Assembly: GCA_032358255.1 (NCBI GenBank)
Contig: JAULBX010031371.1
Span: 62,001 to 126,000, forward strand
Direction of reading: 5' to 3'
DNA from: Heterotrichella gracilis
Taxonomy: Eukaryota; Sar; Xanthophyceae; Tribonematales; Xanthonemataceae
Length of the DNA: 64,000 bases
Shown: positions 19,883 to 30,779 of the stretch, piece by piece
How positions within the stretch are numbered: position 1 is the stretch's first letter
Layout of the letters: the number at the start of each line of letters is the position of its first letter
Made by a program: the position numbers and the translations under genes
The notes under the pieces: generated by a model
Database searches by the model: none
What the model saw: the letters and a program-made list of their open reading frames with translations, nothing else
Told to the model about the DNA's origin: nothing

Positions 19883-22800
19883 TTACAATACGTTGTTTAT
19901 CTCTCCAATGATGTTGACAACACGCCCCTGAAGGATCGCTGACACTGCCTGCTCCACACTGGCTTTGATTTGGCTGGTTCTTGCGACAAGTGCGTTCAGC
20001 TTTGGTGCCTCTGCCATCAGGGATCGCTGGGTCTCTTGCCTCCGAGATTCCACTTCTCTAGCAAGCCTGCACATCACATATTATTTGACACAGCAGCACA
20101 CGGGTGGTTGATCAGGTATAAGTGCTGTCGCCACATGGACCTTCAACCATGTCAAGGATTGCAGCTGCCAGACATCAGTGCATGCCATTACACGGCAACA
20201 ACATGGATGGTTGGCTCCATGTAAAACCATCAGTTGGCATAAGTGTTCAACGTACCTGTTGCACTTGCCCTCTTGGCCCATTTTCGATGTCATCTGGCGA
20301 ATGAGCCGGTCCCTGTACCGCTTGGATGTCTTGATGAGCAGCAGCTGCTTCACGTTGTCGTTTGTCAGACCCTCAACAGCAGAGTCAATGGCATCCAGCA
20401 TTGCTGAGACAGCAGAGGACCCAACCTGTGTGCGGCAAGCCGTGCAGTCATGGCACCCACTGCTGGCCTTGCCAAACAATATAAAGAAATTGTGCACGTT
20501 TAGAACGTGATGAACTCATGGCTTACCTGCTGGATGGACTCGGGTGCTGTGGTGGCAAGGGCCTCATTTCCCCCGCCAGACAATTCAGCTTTACGCTGGA
20601 TGAGAAATGCCCTCAGCTCGTACACATCGTCAAGCAGCCTTGTTCGGTAGGCGCTGTCCTCTATCAACCTGGACCAGGCAATGCAGAGCAATTAGCATCA
20701 TGCCCATGATGGAGGTATGACAGATGCACCTCGTGGTTGCCACATCCACATTGTATGGATATAGTGATACATATATCGCACAGCAGCAGCAATGCCATGG
20801 CATGCCATGGCAAACGCCTATGCCTCTCCATGGTTCCACACGCCCTTAAAGCATGCCAAGGTTATCTTCCAGGACAGCGTCATATGTATCCACGCACCCC
20901 CTACCTGGCACAAACTGATGATGCATGCGCATCCCCTTCCGTTGCACCAAGCTCAGCTAAATCCGCTGGCTCAGCTGAAACCCCAGCCATCCCCTCCAGT
21001 GGCTTATCTTCTGCCACCCCTGTGACGTCAACATCCCAATCTATGCCGATGCCCGCTGCTGGATCCGTGCTGGCTTCCGCCCCTTGGTCTGTCAGGTCGA
21101 TGTCCCAATTGATCCCCTGAGCACATGGGCCAAGCATCAACATGCAAGGCTGGGACTGCATCATGCCAAGCTGTTGCAGGCAATGGTGCAATGGCCAACA
21201 TCCCAGTGCAATTGCTACACTAAGCAGTGGCGCAGGAAAACACTACATAAAATCAGAATGTGCATGTCATGCAAACCCTGCTGTCATGCATGCTGATACT
21301 CCACCTACCTCACCACCAGCTCCGATCCCCTCCGCCTGGTCCACCGCTGCCACATCCACTCCACAATCGATCCCCCCCACATCACTCGCCCCTGCCTCTG
21401 CACCCCCCTCTGCCTCGCTGACACCATGTCTGATGTCCCATGAGATCCCCTCTGGCGCCGCCGCATCTCCACTCTCATCCCCACCGCCTGCATCAGCTGC
21501 GCCCATATCCAGATCCCAGCTGATCTCCACTGGAGGTGCTGAGTCAGCAGCATCGGTGGCACCCATGTCGAGGTCCCAGCTGATCTCAACAGGCTGCATG
21601 GAGGCGCCATCGCCTGCATCGCCCGACGCCCCGCCAATGTCCCAGTCGATGTCGGCAGGTGCCTCTGCATTGTCGTCCTCCCCTGCAGAGGCGAACAGCT
21701 CCCGTTAATGCAAGGCCACACCCTGACAAGGTGGGCATGTGCAAACCAACCATGTGACATAACAGCTAATAAGGTTCAGTCATTGTCCCGAAGTGGACAA
21801 ACAACATGAACAACCCTAAACAGCTACCCGCGCACACCCCATGCCTGTACATGCGCATTCCTTGCGCCACGCGGTGCCCTACCTGCTCCGCCCCTGCCAC
21901 CCGCCTCATACTGTGTGTGGCCGCTGCGCACCTCCGCCAGCACGGGCAGCTCAACCCCGTCCTCGCACCCGTGGGCATACGCTGCAAACTGCTGGTAGTA
22001 CTCCACAGCCTCGGCCACAGTGGCTGCTTGCAGCTTGGTGACTGCCTCGGAGATGAGCGGGGGAAGCTGCAGGGGAAGCTGGCACACCTCCCTGTGGATG
22101 TCCACCCCTTGGAGGCCCAGGCTGGCCCGCTCCTGGAAAGAAAATGCATGCATTCGTGGGATTGTTTGCACGCATATATGCACTCAACTGGTAAATCAAC
22201 AGTGGTCGAGAGCAGGTGGTGCCAATGAGGAGCCATGGCCTGTCCCATGTATGGGCTTGTACGTGCACCTTTGCATCAATTCAGAAAAGTAACAGTGCAA
22301 ATTGTGAATAGGATGTGCCGCTGAGGACTTCTGACCCATTAGATGCCCCACCCACCTGCTTGAAGTCACTGGCTGCAATGCCCGCTGCCTTGGTGTACTC
22401 TGCAATCTTCTTCTCAGAGTCTTGCAGCAGCTGCTGGTACTTGGCGCTCTGCTTCTTGAGGTAGGGGATCTCATAGTCCACGTTGCGCAGCATCACTTGG
22501 GAGGCCTCCCCCAGCCAAAGCCCTGCGCCGTGTTTGCATGATGTGCGTGATCAATTGCCATATTCTGACGTGCTATAGACTTGTCTAGGACCACGTGCAA
22601 GTGTGGTGAGCCGGGATGTTGGAGGATCTGTGCAAACATGCGTACCAGGACTTGCCTACCTCCAGACTCATATGCTTTCACGACCTTGTCCCAGACCCCG
22701 GCAGCGCCAGTCATGTACCCAAACATGTTCTTCTCAGCTGTTTCCGCAAGCTTGTCCCGGATGGCCTTTGCGTGGAAGTAGTCTATTGCCTCCTGGGCAT

Positions 22801-23212
22801 TAGGCACCACAGCGCTGACAACCTCTGGTGCGAGCTGCTCGGCAGCTGACTTTGCCTTCAGCTGCAACGCTTGGCTCTTCTTGCGCCAGTCTGACGCAAC
22901 GTATTTGCGATCAACCTGCAGTGCGCAAGGTGGAGAGAGGTGGTGGCATCAGAAGTTGCATGCATGTGGCTCTGAGCATGCTTGCTGGGAGCATGTGGCT
23001 CAGAAGATGCATATGGAGCAGGACAAGATAGTCATGCTGTGTTCAGATATGGCATGCTCAGGCGCCAAGCTTTGTTGGATGACTGCAGTGACAGCATCAC
23101 TCACCAGCCATTCCGAAAGCTTGCTGTAGTTGATGTCGACAGGGAGCTCTGCTTCCGCGTTTGGCCTGTCATACCCTTCCCCTACCTTCCTAGCAACGCC
23201 CACTTCTGCCAT
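19883..23212 (-). CDS. C53: C53 / CDK5RAP3, ER-phagy and UFMylation cofactor, 620 aa, 10 exons
   Basis: C53 works with UFL1/DDRGK1 at the ER, binds UFM1 and ATG8, and acts as a receptor for ER-phagy of stalled translation products. Minus-strand exons: 23212-23105, 22915-22660, 22522-22356, 22132-21883, 21682-21309, 21116-20905, 20668-20527, 20425-20256, 20066-19883 (nine certain joins). The N-terminus ELPVDINYSKLSEWLVDRKY is the family hallmark. Residues 37-260 are helical. Residues 261-440 are an acidic disordered loop with repeated shuffled AIMs: IDWDI 272, ISWDL 294, ISWDL 314, ISWDI 340, INWDI 387, IDWDV 410, plus a degenerate IDCGV at 365. The C-terminal coiled coil ends near residue 620. 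The 3' end is 199 bp from the convergent DMAC1-like gene. Confidence 0.93.
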
Positions 23213-23237
23213 GTTCACCCACAGACGCCTGCCTCAA

Positions 23238-24315
23238 ATGTGCCCTTATCATGCATGCATTGAATATCGCTTTGTGTTTTGTGTACTCGTCCCTGAGAAA
23301 GTTATTGTGTTATCGGCTCTTTCAAACCACGCTGTTAACCACCAAGCGGTGCAACCTACATTAACCCTTTTGCTTGCACTGTCAACTGTCGTCAGTTCTT
23401 GTTTGCCAATATTATTTTGGCATAACTGACTCGAGTGTCTATGCGTGCACATGCAGAGTCACATGCATGCATGCGTTTCCCAGCGTTCGTGCTTTGCCCT
23501 GCGGGCTGCTATCACAGGCCTGCTTTGCTTTCTGAACTTCAAATTTGTAGTTGCTACCTCCTCCGCTGAAGTTGGCCTGGTGTCAGGCCTCCACCAGCAC
23601 CACCTGCACACAGGAAAGCCTCGGCATCCGGACCTAATGTCGCCAATGCGGATTGCAATGACCTTAGAGATACAAGATGGCAAGGTGGGCTCGTGATGCA
23701 ACCCATAGCCTGTCCATCCACCTCCTCGAATATCAGTTGGCACTGCTTGACCTCCAGAACTGGCAGAAGTCAAAGCAACAGTGGTTAGTGTCTCACTGAC
23801 AAGGATACCCACTGCTGGACCACTGCATCCATTAACTGAGCAACTCAACCTGGTTCACAGGCTGCAACCTTGTGCAATGCCCATATCTTTTCACACTCCA
23901 CTTTCAATCTATGGATGCAAGCAGATCTTCTCCGTGCATATACCAACCCATGCCCCACCATTACCTTGCACCCTTGCCCACCACACTTGCATCCCTGTTG
24001 CAACACGCTACCCTTCCACCCCTGCAGATTGACGAGTATAAGCACCACCACGACAGCATCTGGCCAGAGATCACCCACGCCCTCAAGGACGTGGGCCTGC
24101 AAAACCTCTCCCTCTGGATATGGCACAACCGCCTGTTCTACTACGCAGAGTATGTGGGCAGCGAGCCCTTCGAGGCCGCCATGGAGCGCTACGCCAAGAT
24201 GCCTCGCGTGGCAGAGTGGGAGGTCCTGATGCACAACTACCAGCAGAAGCTGCCGGGCAACACGGGGGCTGACGTGTGGTGGCAGCCATGTGACCAAGTG
24301 TTCTTCATGCCGTGA
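23238..24315 (+). CDS. L-rhamnose mutarotase-like protein, about 116 aa, 2 exons
   Basis: The RhaM family interconverts alpha and beta anomers of L-rhamnose and related sugars. Exon 2 (24028-24315) encodes IDEYKHHHDSIWPEITHALK, LWIWHNRLFYYAEYVG and a C-terminal WWQPCDQVFFMP. The Tyr and His in YKHHH align with the catalytic Tyr/His of E. coli RhaM. Exon 1 (23238-23300, or from ATG 23211) encodes EYRFVFCVLVPEK, which joins to IDEY without a gap as in family members. Its donor (AAA|GTTATT) is weak, so this exon is less certain than exon 2. The candidate start lies only about 25 bp from the divergent C53 start codon. A LINE-like tail begins 8 bp after the stop. Confidence 0.78.
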
Positions 24316-24322
24316 CGCAGAT

Positions 24323-24375
24323 GAAAGAATCAAAGAAGAGGAACAAACAACGCCCCCATACATGGCGGCACAACA
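24323..24375 (-). mobile_element. LINE/SINE 3' tail remnant
   Basis: GAAAGAA...AACAACGCCCCCATACATGGCGGCAC on the plus strand matches the tail next to the LINE remnant at 13721-13770 (GAAAGAA...AGAACGCCCCCACACACGGCGGCAA). It sits immediately 3' of the rhamnose mutarotase-like stop codon and probably supplies its 3' UTR. Confidence 0.55.
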
Positions 24376-25047
24376 CATGCCAGCAATGATTTGAACTGTT
24401 GCCCGGGGGCTGGTGGAATGCAGAGTAGCGGTGCCAGCCTTCAGGCGTGCACAGAATGGAGTGAATGGGTCGCTCGGAATTGATTGAAAGTGGGTCTTTG
24501 GCACGGATGCATCACGGAATGGGGCGACAACACTTGCTGTTTGGCACATTGTCGTGACCATATTTTTGCTGCAAAAACACAAGTGGGTGCTCGCCTGCAC
24601 AGGAGTGCATATTACCATATTGACAGTTTTTGCAATGAAAACCAATCAGCATAGTGCAATGGTCCAGCCAGGGGCAGTGTTGGGTATTAAGCAATCAAGG
24701 TGTTGAGCCTGACAGTATGCAAAAGCTGCTGACAATGAGCACCCTGTTGACGCCTATGTTTCCCCTTGGGTTTAAGTTATGCAATTACTGCAGCTGTTTA
24801 CTGACAAGTTGATTATTTACTAAAAATAAAGTATAATTTGTGACTCTTGAGCTGTCAAGCTCAAGAATCACTGCGCCGGTAAGCATTGAACTAACATAAA
24901 AGCAGCCTGGCAGAGGTGGATATCCGACGGCACAATGCCATCAATAAATGCGACACCCCCATCCATCACCTTCCCACACAGTTCCAGCAGATAGCGTTCC
25001 TGCATGCAAAAGCACACGCAACTCCGCTTCCCCCGTGCCCATCCCCG
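24376..25047. other. Convergent spacer, no gene recognised
   Basis: Between the rhamnose mutarotase-like gene and mL40. It may continue the LINE-like 3' sequence at the left; the centre (24780-24840) is AT-rich. No RNA gene was seen. Confidence 0.5.
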
Positions 25048-26093
25048 TCACTTCTTTGTGCCGAACCCTCCAAACTTCTTCTTGCTGCTCTTGGCCTGCT
25101 TCTCGGAATAGTTGAGTATGGGCGGCGTGTGCGTGGGGATCATGCGGTTGGCGGGGAACAGCGCCAGGTCGTGCTCCCGGGCCGCGGCCTGCAGGTGCTT
25201 GGGCAGCGCCTCAACAGCCGCGTTGCGCACCTGGAGGCATGGGTAGTAGATCAATCAGTTGGCATTCCAGCATTACAGCCACACTAGCACGCAGCCTTGC
25301 ACACGCTGCCCCTTTCATTCCGTCTGAGGTCCTGCTGGCTTCATTGAGTCAAGCCCATGTGGCCCTGGGGCTGTTTACCCATACCTCGTTGCAATGTACC
25401 AGCCACCATGCATTCAGAGAGACGCGACACTCAGCTTCAATGCACTACATGTCTAAATCGGCATGGCAATTTACATGTCCCAGCCAGCACGCCACAACCA
25501 ATCGGCACAGCCTAGGCAGCGCACCTTGATGCGCGTGGTGAGGTCCATTTGCCACGCGCGGTGCTGGCTCATCTTGCGCCGGCTGTACTCCTTGGCCACC
25601 GCGGCATACTCGGCTAGCTCCTCGGGGCTGAGGGCAAGGTCCTCTACCTCAACAGGCTCAAGCGCCTGTGGGGTTTAAGGTAGGGTTTGGGCTAGGGTTT
25701 TGGACAGTGCGGGTTGCGCGGCGGTGAGTTCGGCAAGGTGTGCAAAAGGGCTGTTGGGCTGCAAGGACTGGCAACTCTAGAGTGCCAGCCAAAAGTGTTG
25801 CAGATAGAGTGTGGGGACATGACTCTTCCCTTACACACAATGGTCCTATGGATAGGCATGGCGGCATGTCATGCAACAGAACATACACTGCTGCACCCAT
25901 CAGGATACGGTAAGCCAGCAGTGGTGACAAAACTCCACCTCCAACCCCCTACCTTGAGCATGCGCTGTAGCTTCCCCTCTGAAATGGGGCCACCTTCGTC
26001 TCCCTTGGCCAGCGGCACTGCACTGGACCGCACCCCCCGCCACTGCGCGGCGTGCTGCACCTGCCGCCAGCACCTGGCGCTGCGTTGGAGCAT
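25048..26093 (-). CDS. Mitochondrial large-subunit ribosomal protein mL40, 154 aa, 3 exons
   Basis: Structural protein of the mitoribosome large subunit (L28/MRPL40 family). Minus-strand exons: 26093-25953, 25665-25525, 25230-25048, all phase 0. The core reads EELAEYAAVAKEYSRRKMSQ, HRAWQMDLTTRIKVRNAAVEALP, then LALFPANRMIPTHTPPI. This is the conserved order of plant mL40 (Arg-rich helix, then F-P-x-N-R and T-x-T-P-P-I). The N-terminus MLQRSARCWRQVQHAAQWRG is Arg-rich and lacks acids, as expected for a matrix-targeting peptide. The tail is Lys-rich. The gene diverges from the membrane-protein gene. Confidence 0.85.
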
Positions 26094-27144
26094 GGTGCAC
26101 AGCGGACGGTATCCCTGGCTCGACAGCAGTGAGGTAGTGGTGGGTGCTGGGTGCAGCGGTGGTCTGCTACTGTGGTGGTGGTGGGTGGTGGGCCAGTGGC
26201 GCCCAGCTGTCCAGTGTCTAGTGTGACTGGAGATTGGGCGCTGCCAGATGTGGCTGACAGTGCAGGGAGGAGTGGTTTGCTTGGCTGAACAACGCTCGTG
26301 TGTCAGCTCCCCAAGATGCCCCAAGCTGCTCCACACACCCAACAGGTGTTGCTGATGGGCGAACAGAGGCGTTCACGCTACACTTTGTATGCTCCTGTGG
26401 GTTTCTCCAGGATAATAAAATCTTGCCTGTGGCTCGGTTATAGTCAGCACAGCCTGTATGAGTGTCAGGGATGAGCGCAGCAGCAGCCTGCGTGCGCTGA
26501 ACTAGACCAGCACTCCTATGATGGAAACACAGGGCAGTTCACAGGAAACGAAGAGTCCAGGCGAATGCCGTGGCGTCCCAAACACTGCACAGAAGAATAC
26601 TACAGCGCGTATCGTATAGTTTGTCGGTGTATTGCGTGCCTAGTAATGCATGCATATGACTCCCGAGGCGGCGTTTTGGGGTGCCCGCCTATAGGCATGC
26701 ATTACCGCCGTGCGCATATGTCCCTCTTTCGCTGCGTCTTTGTAACCCTTACATATAGAGCTTGCACTTTTCCTGCGTAATGTAAGCAGCACTGCACGGC
26801 GCGAGACAGCAGCAAAGCGAGTACACGCAGCGCCAACCCACTCCTAGGTCGAATGCATGCATGCATCCCCTTCCAAGGTTGACATCGCCGTTGCAGAAAC
26901 GCGCGCCACCGCCTCGCAATCAGCGCCTCATCTCCTTGGAACGTGGAAGCTGACTCAATATACACCATTCGACTTTGATCCACCTTCCCCAGCTGTTGCA
27001 ACTGGCCTGAACCAGCACCTGCCATTCCCTCCAACAGTCAATTCTACTTGAAACACCACCCCCACACCAGCACCCCGGGAACCAACCCCCCACAGTACCC
27101 ACCCGTCCACCACATTACCCCCACCCCCACCCCCACTCCCCACC
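26094..27144. promoter_or_regulatory. Divergent promoter region, mL40 / membrane protein
   Basis: 1051 bp between start codons. It contains an ATGCATGCATGCATC tract at about 26853 and a C-rich stretch just before 27145. No further gene is recognised. Confidence 0.4.
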
Positions 27145-29629
27145 ATGGAGCCCACCCCCCACATCTCGCGCGGGGCCGTCCACCGCACCCCCCCCTCCCC
27201 CCCGGGGCTCAGCCGCTGGACCACCTCCATCGACCTCACCCGCCTGCACCGCCACCCCCGCCTGGTGACGGTGCTGCTGCTGTGGCTGCTGGGTCTGGCG
27301 GCGGTGTTTTTGGCGCCCGCTCCGGTCAAGATCACTGAGGAGAAGTGGGGCAAGTTTGAGGCCAAGCTGGCAGAGGTGGGTAGGGATTATGCGGTTGTCG
27401 GTATGGTTGGGGTAGGGTTTGTGCATGGTAATTTGAGGCTGAATTGATGACGGTGGTGCTATTGCGGCGGTGTTTTTGGTGCTCCCTCCAGTCAGTTCAA
27501 TGAAAATAAAATGCCTTCATCTTTGAACTGAGTTTGAAGCCTAGGCCACAATCTTGTATGTGGAGGCCTACACCTCCTGGTCGAACCATTCCCCATCTGG
27601 GTGTGTCATTATCCCCCCTGAATGCACCCTTACCCCCCATGTTTGCCAGGCGGAGAGCGGCAACCAGGTGGCAGCGGATGCTCGGCAGCGCCTCATGTAC
27701 GCTAATGTGGACCTGCAGGAGGCAAAGGTGCGTGATGCAGCACAGCCTGGGATCTCGGGACTGATCTTCATAATATCTGAAAATACAAATATGTGATATC
27801 ATATTGCATCAAGACAGACCTCGCTATAGAGCGTTGCATGGGGCTGGCACTTTCCACACAACGTACCAATTATAGTCAATATCAGCACGGGCACCCCCGG
27901 GCTGGCATTGGAAGTTGGGTGCTTGAGAGCCTAATCGTGTGTGCTTGCCCCCCTTGCAGTCCTGGTTCTGGCAGTTCAATGCTGAGAAGCGTGCAGTGGT
28001 AGCCAAGCGGAAGGAGGCGTACCGGGCAGCAAGCAAGGAGGTGGGCTAGGGTTTGAGAAGGGTAACTACGGAGAGCGACAGTGCATATCGATTGCAGACT
28101 CACATCACGGTTACACAGCACAGCCGGCTAGCCAGCACCATGATTTACCCGTACCATGGGTCAGCTCGCACACCGCCGTCATCATGCATGCAATACTGCA
28201 ATCCTGATGCATATGCCTACAAAGAAAACCCCAGCCGCATGCATGATCTCTGATGTACTTGCGGCCATGCACCGCTGCACACATTCCGCGCTGTGTGCAC
28301 CCTCTGCACTGGTTACACGCACTCTAGTTTGCAGCCAGGATAGGCAGTCAACCAGCCAGCCTGCGCCACCAATCACATGACTTGGCAAGCCAAATACTAC
28401 TGTAGAAATATCCTTTTGAAACTGCCGCATGGGCTTACTCGCCACGCCTTGCCATTGCCGCAGGTAGACGAAATTGATGCCGCCCGCAACCGCCTGCTGT
28501 CGGATGCCAAGTCCCACCTGGGGCTGTGGTCGGAGTTTGGCCTGAGCGAGTCAAAGCAGCTGTTCTGGTGCGCTGTCAGCAACCCGTAACTACCCTAATG
28601 CCCCTAGACAGCCCTATACCGATCCTACCTGGGAGCGCTCCAACACAGTTTTACACCACTGTGCCCTCAGCCATTTTGTAAAGCCGTCACGATCACCCTG
28701 CAAGCACCAGCATGCATGTCCTACAATCACTTTGGAGCCAAAATCCCTCCTCCGAGCGCAGCTTCTGCAACGACATATCAAACCCTCGGCACCCTCCCCA
28801 AAACCCTTGAAGCACGTCCCCTCCCCGCAGGAACTCCTTTGAGCGCGGCAAGGTGTTTGCGCGGCGCCAGTCCTTCTGGGACGCCCTGATGGCCATCCTG
28901 TACTCACTTGCCTCCATGGCACTGTACACAAGCCCCTACTCAAAATAGAACCGCCAGAAATGAGCAGTGCAGGGCAATGACAAAACCCTTTCCCCCAAAC
29001 CCTAATTCTGACACTGCCCTCACAGGAACTCCTTTGAGCGTGGCAAGGTGTTTGCGCGGCGTCAGTCCTTCTGGGACGCCCTGATGGCCATCCTGTACTC
29101 TCGCGACGACAACATGTGGAGCCTCATGCTCAAGCTGCTGTTCCAGACCCTCATCAACTTCACCTCGGGCATGGTTCTGTGCCTGGTGTTCTTCACGGTG
29201 CAGCTGCCGGGGCTGCTCATGTCGTACCAGGCAAACATTGTGAGTAGGAGGATGCTAGGGTGTGCTTGGCCAACTGCTGGTCTGGCTGTAGTGCCGGTAT
29301 GCGTGTTATTTACTTACATTTCATTACAGTCCATTTAAAGAAACTCGAATGAGGTAACCCTTCTGCAATGGCTGAACTAATACCCCCGGTTAAACCCTCC
29401 CCCTTTCCCCCTGCAGCTCAGCGCCCTGGCCTTCTTCTCAGTGGCCTTGGTGGGTGCCCTGAGCGTGGTCATAACGTACCTCATCCTTCTATATGGGGCG
29501 GGGGCCACAGCAGTGTACACGGTGGCCAAGGTGGCGGTACCTCCCCAGCAGCTGCCAGGGGGGGCGTACCGATACCAGATCCCGCAGCGGCCGGGGGCAC
29601 CCCGGGGGGAGCGGCCCCATGCGGAGTAG
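27145..29629 (+). CDS. Conserved multi-pass membrane protein, 306 aa, 6 exons
   Basis: Resembles a plant membrane protein family of unknown function; I have no symbol for it. Exons: 27145-27375, 27650-27727, 27960-28040, 28464-28567, 29026-29239, 29417-29629. Residues 1-40 are a Pro-rich cytosolic-looking tail. TM1 is about 42-60 (LVTVLLLWLLGLAAVFLAPA). A charged helical stretch follows, about 65-185, with ARRQSFWDALMAILYSRDDN. TM2 is about 197-228 (FTSGMVLCLVFFTVQLPGLL) and TM3/4 about 237-272 (ALAFFSVALVGALSVVITYL onward). A Pro-rich tail closes the protein. Introns 1 and 4 contain copies of exon edges; the one in intron 4 could be spliced. Confidence 0.8.
27450..27497 (+). repeat. Relic copy of exon 1 segment in intron 1
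   Basis: GCGGCGGTGTTTTTGGTGCTCCCTCCAGTCA echoes the exon 1 TM1-end segment GCGGCGGTGTTTTTGGCGCC at about 27298-27330, about 165 bp downstream in the intron. Confidence 0.7.
28831..28945 (+). repeat. Near-identical copy of exon 5 start: pseudoexon or alternative last exon
   Basis: 28831-28905 matches the true exon 5 start (29026-29100) at nearly every base and keeps an acceptor (CTCCCCGCAG) in the same phase. Splicing to it would read ARRQSFWDALMAILYSLASM and then reach an in-frame stop at about 28946. The product would be truncated and would lack the last membrane segments. Confidence 0.85.
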
Positions 29630-30779
29630 TGTCCCGGGGATGCAAATTGGGGAGTTCAAATGGATGCAAACTGGGGAGTCCCACTGGGTGGACATTGCAG
29701 CAGCAGGGTATATTTAGGGGGGGGCAAATTGAGGAACCTGCAGCAATTGTGGCAGATTTTGGGAATGGCAGCCTCCTCCGAGGCAGCACCGCTGGAAGAT
29801 GGTTGTGCTGCACACTGGGGCGCCCGGGGGGGGGAGAATATTCACCTATGTGGCTGCAGGGCTGGCGTCCCTGTGGACAACAGGCAGGGACCAGATTGCA
29901 AGGACATGCAAGACTGGGGCCATGTGGATGTGATACCCCACTGGCGCAGCTGCATTGGTGTCATGTTGTGGTGCGTCGAGGCACAGCTTGGTTATGCATT
30001 GGTCTTGCGGGTTGTTTTTTCTGTCCTTGCCGAGATGGTCCGCCACTCAAGGCAGGGGACTGTCAGTCGGCATGTGTATCCTTGGGTTTGGGCATTGGTG
30101 GCGGCACCATGCATTGCCATTTGGCTGGCGCTGTTGCAGCAGGGCGGTTGGACGCAAGATTGGCAGAAATGATGTCCAATCCAATCAGTCCAATCCAATC
30201 CAATCTTTCCAATGGAAAGATTGGATTGGATTGTGATGTACAGACTGGTGGTCACACTCAGTGCAGCAGCATGTGGTATATGTGTAGAATGCAACAATCA
30301 CTGTATACACATTATGGGATGTATATGTGTAGAATGGGTAAATCGTGTTATTGGTATATGATGTGGATCCGACATTTTTTCTGGACCCTAACAGACCCTA
30401 GTCTGACGACCCTCAAACCCACTGTCCAGAAACATTTGTTTTTGTTTTCGCACATTGCACTTGCCTGGCTACCAAGTTTGCTCGTTAACAATGTTACAGT
30501 ACACTACGTATTACTGAATGGCTGGAACGGTAACGTTAACAGGTGATGTCACACAGTGTACCAATCGGTTTCTCTGAGCTATGTTGATGCGCAATGCCAT
30601 TAGCTACAGCTGCCCACACACGTCAGCAATGGGCAGGAGATGGGCACATTGTGCAACATGGACATGATTACGTCTCGATAACGCTTAGCGAGCACTGCAG
30701 AGGTATCTGACTGAAGGGAGAAAGAAAGAGAGGAAAAGAACACAGGTGACCAATTGCCCAGAATCTGACTCGCATCCCC
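29630..30779. other. Spacer with a perfect long palindrome
   Basis: Convergent region between the membrane-protein gene and the aldo/keto reductase. A long frame at 29368-30546 overlaps the last exon in another frame and has no recognisable content. The palindrome at 30191-30233 and a LINE-tail-like GAAAGAAAGAG at about 30719 are the only structures I see. Confidence 0.5.
30191..30233. repeat. 43-bp near-perfect palindrome
   Basis: Two 21-bp arms (CAATCCAATCCAATCTTTCCA and its exact complement) surround a single central A at 30212. The arms are built from CCAAT repeats, and more CCAAT units lie just upstream. It could form a cruciform or RNA hairpin. Confidence 0.9.

Noticed and set aside
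23445-23696. Candidate N-terminal exon of the rhamnose mutarotase-like gene
   Set aside because: The frame RSCFALRAAITG is only loosely similar to the family start, and no good donor follows; the segment at 23238-23300 (FVFCVLVPEK) joins IDEY without a gap.
29368-30546. Long plus-strand open frame (392 codons) over and beyond the membrane-protein last exon
   Set aside because: It overlaps the real exon in another frame, has low-complexity content and no motif, and runs through the palindrome; better explained as chance in GC-rich DNA.
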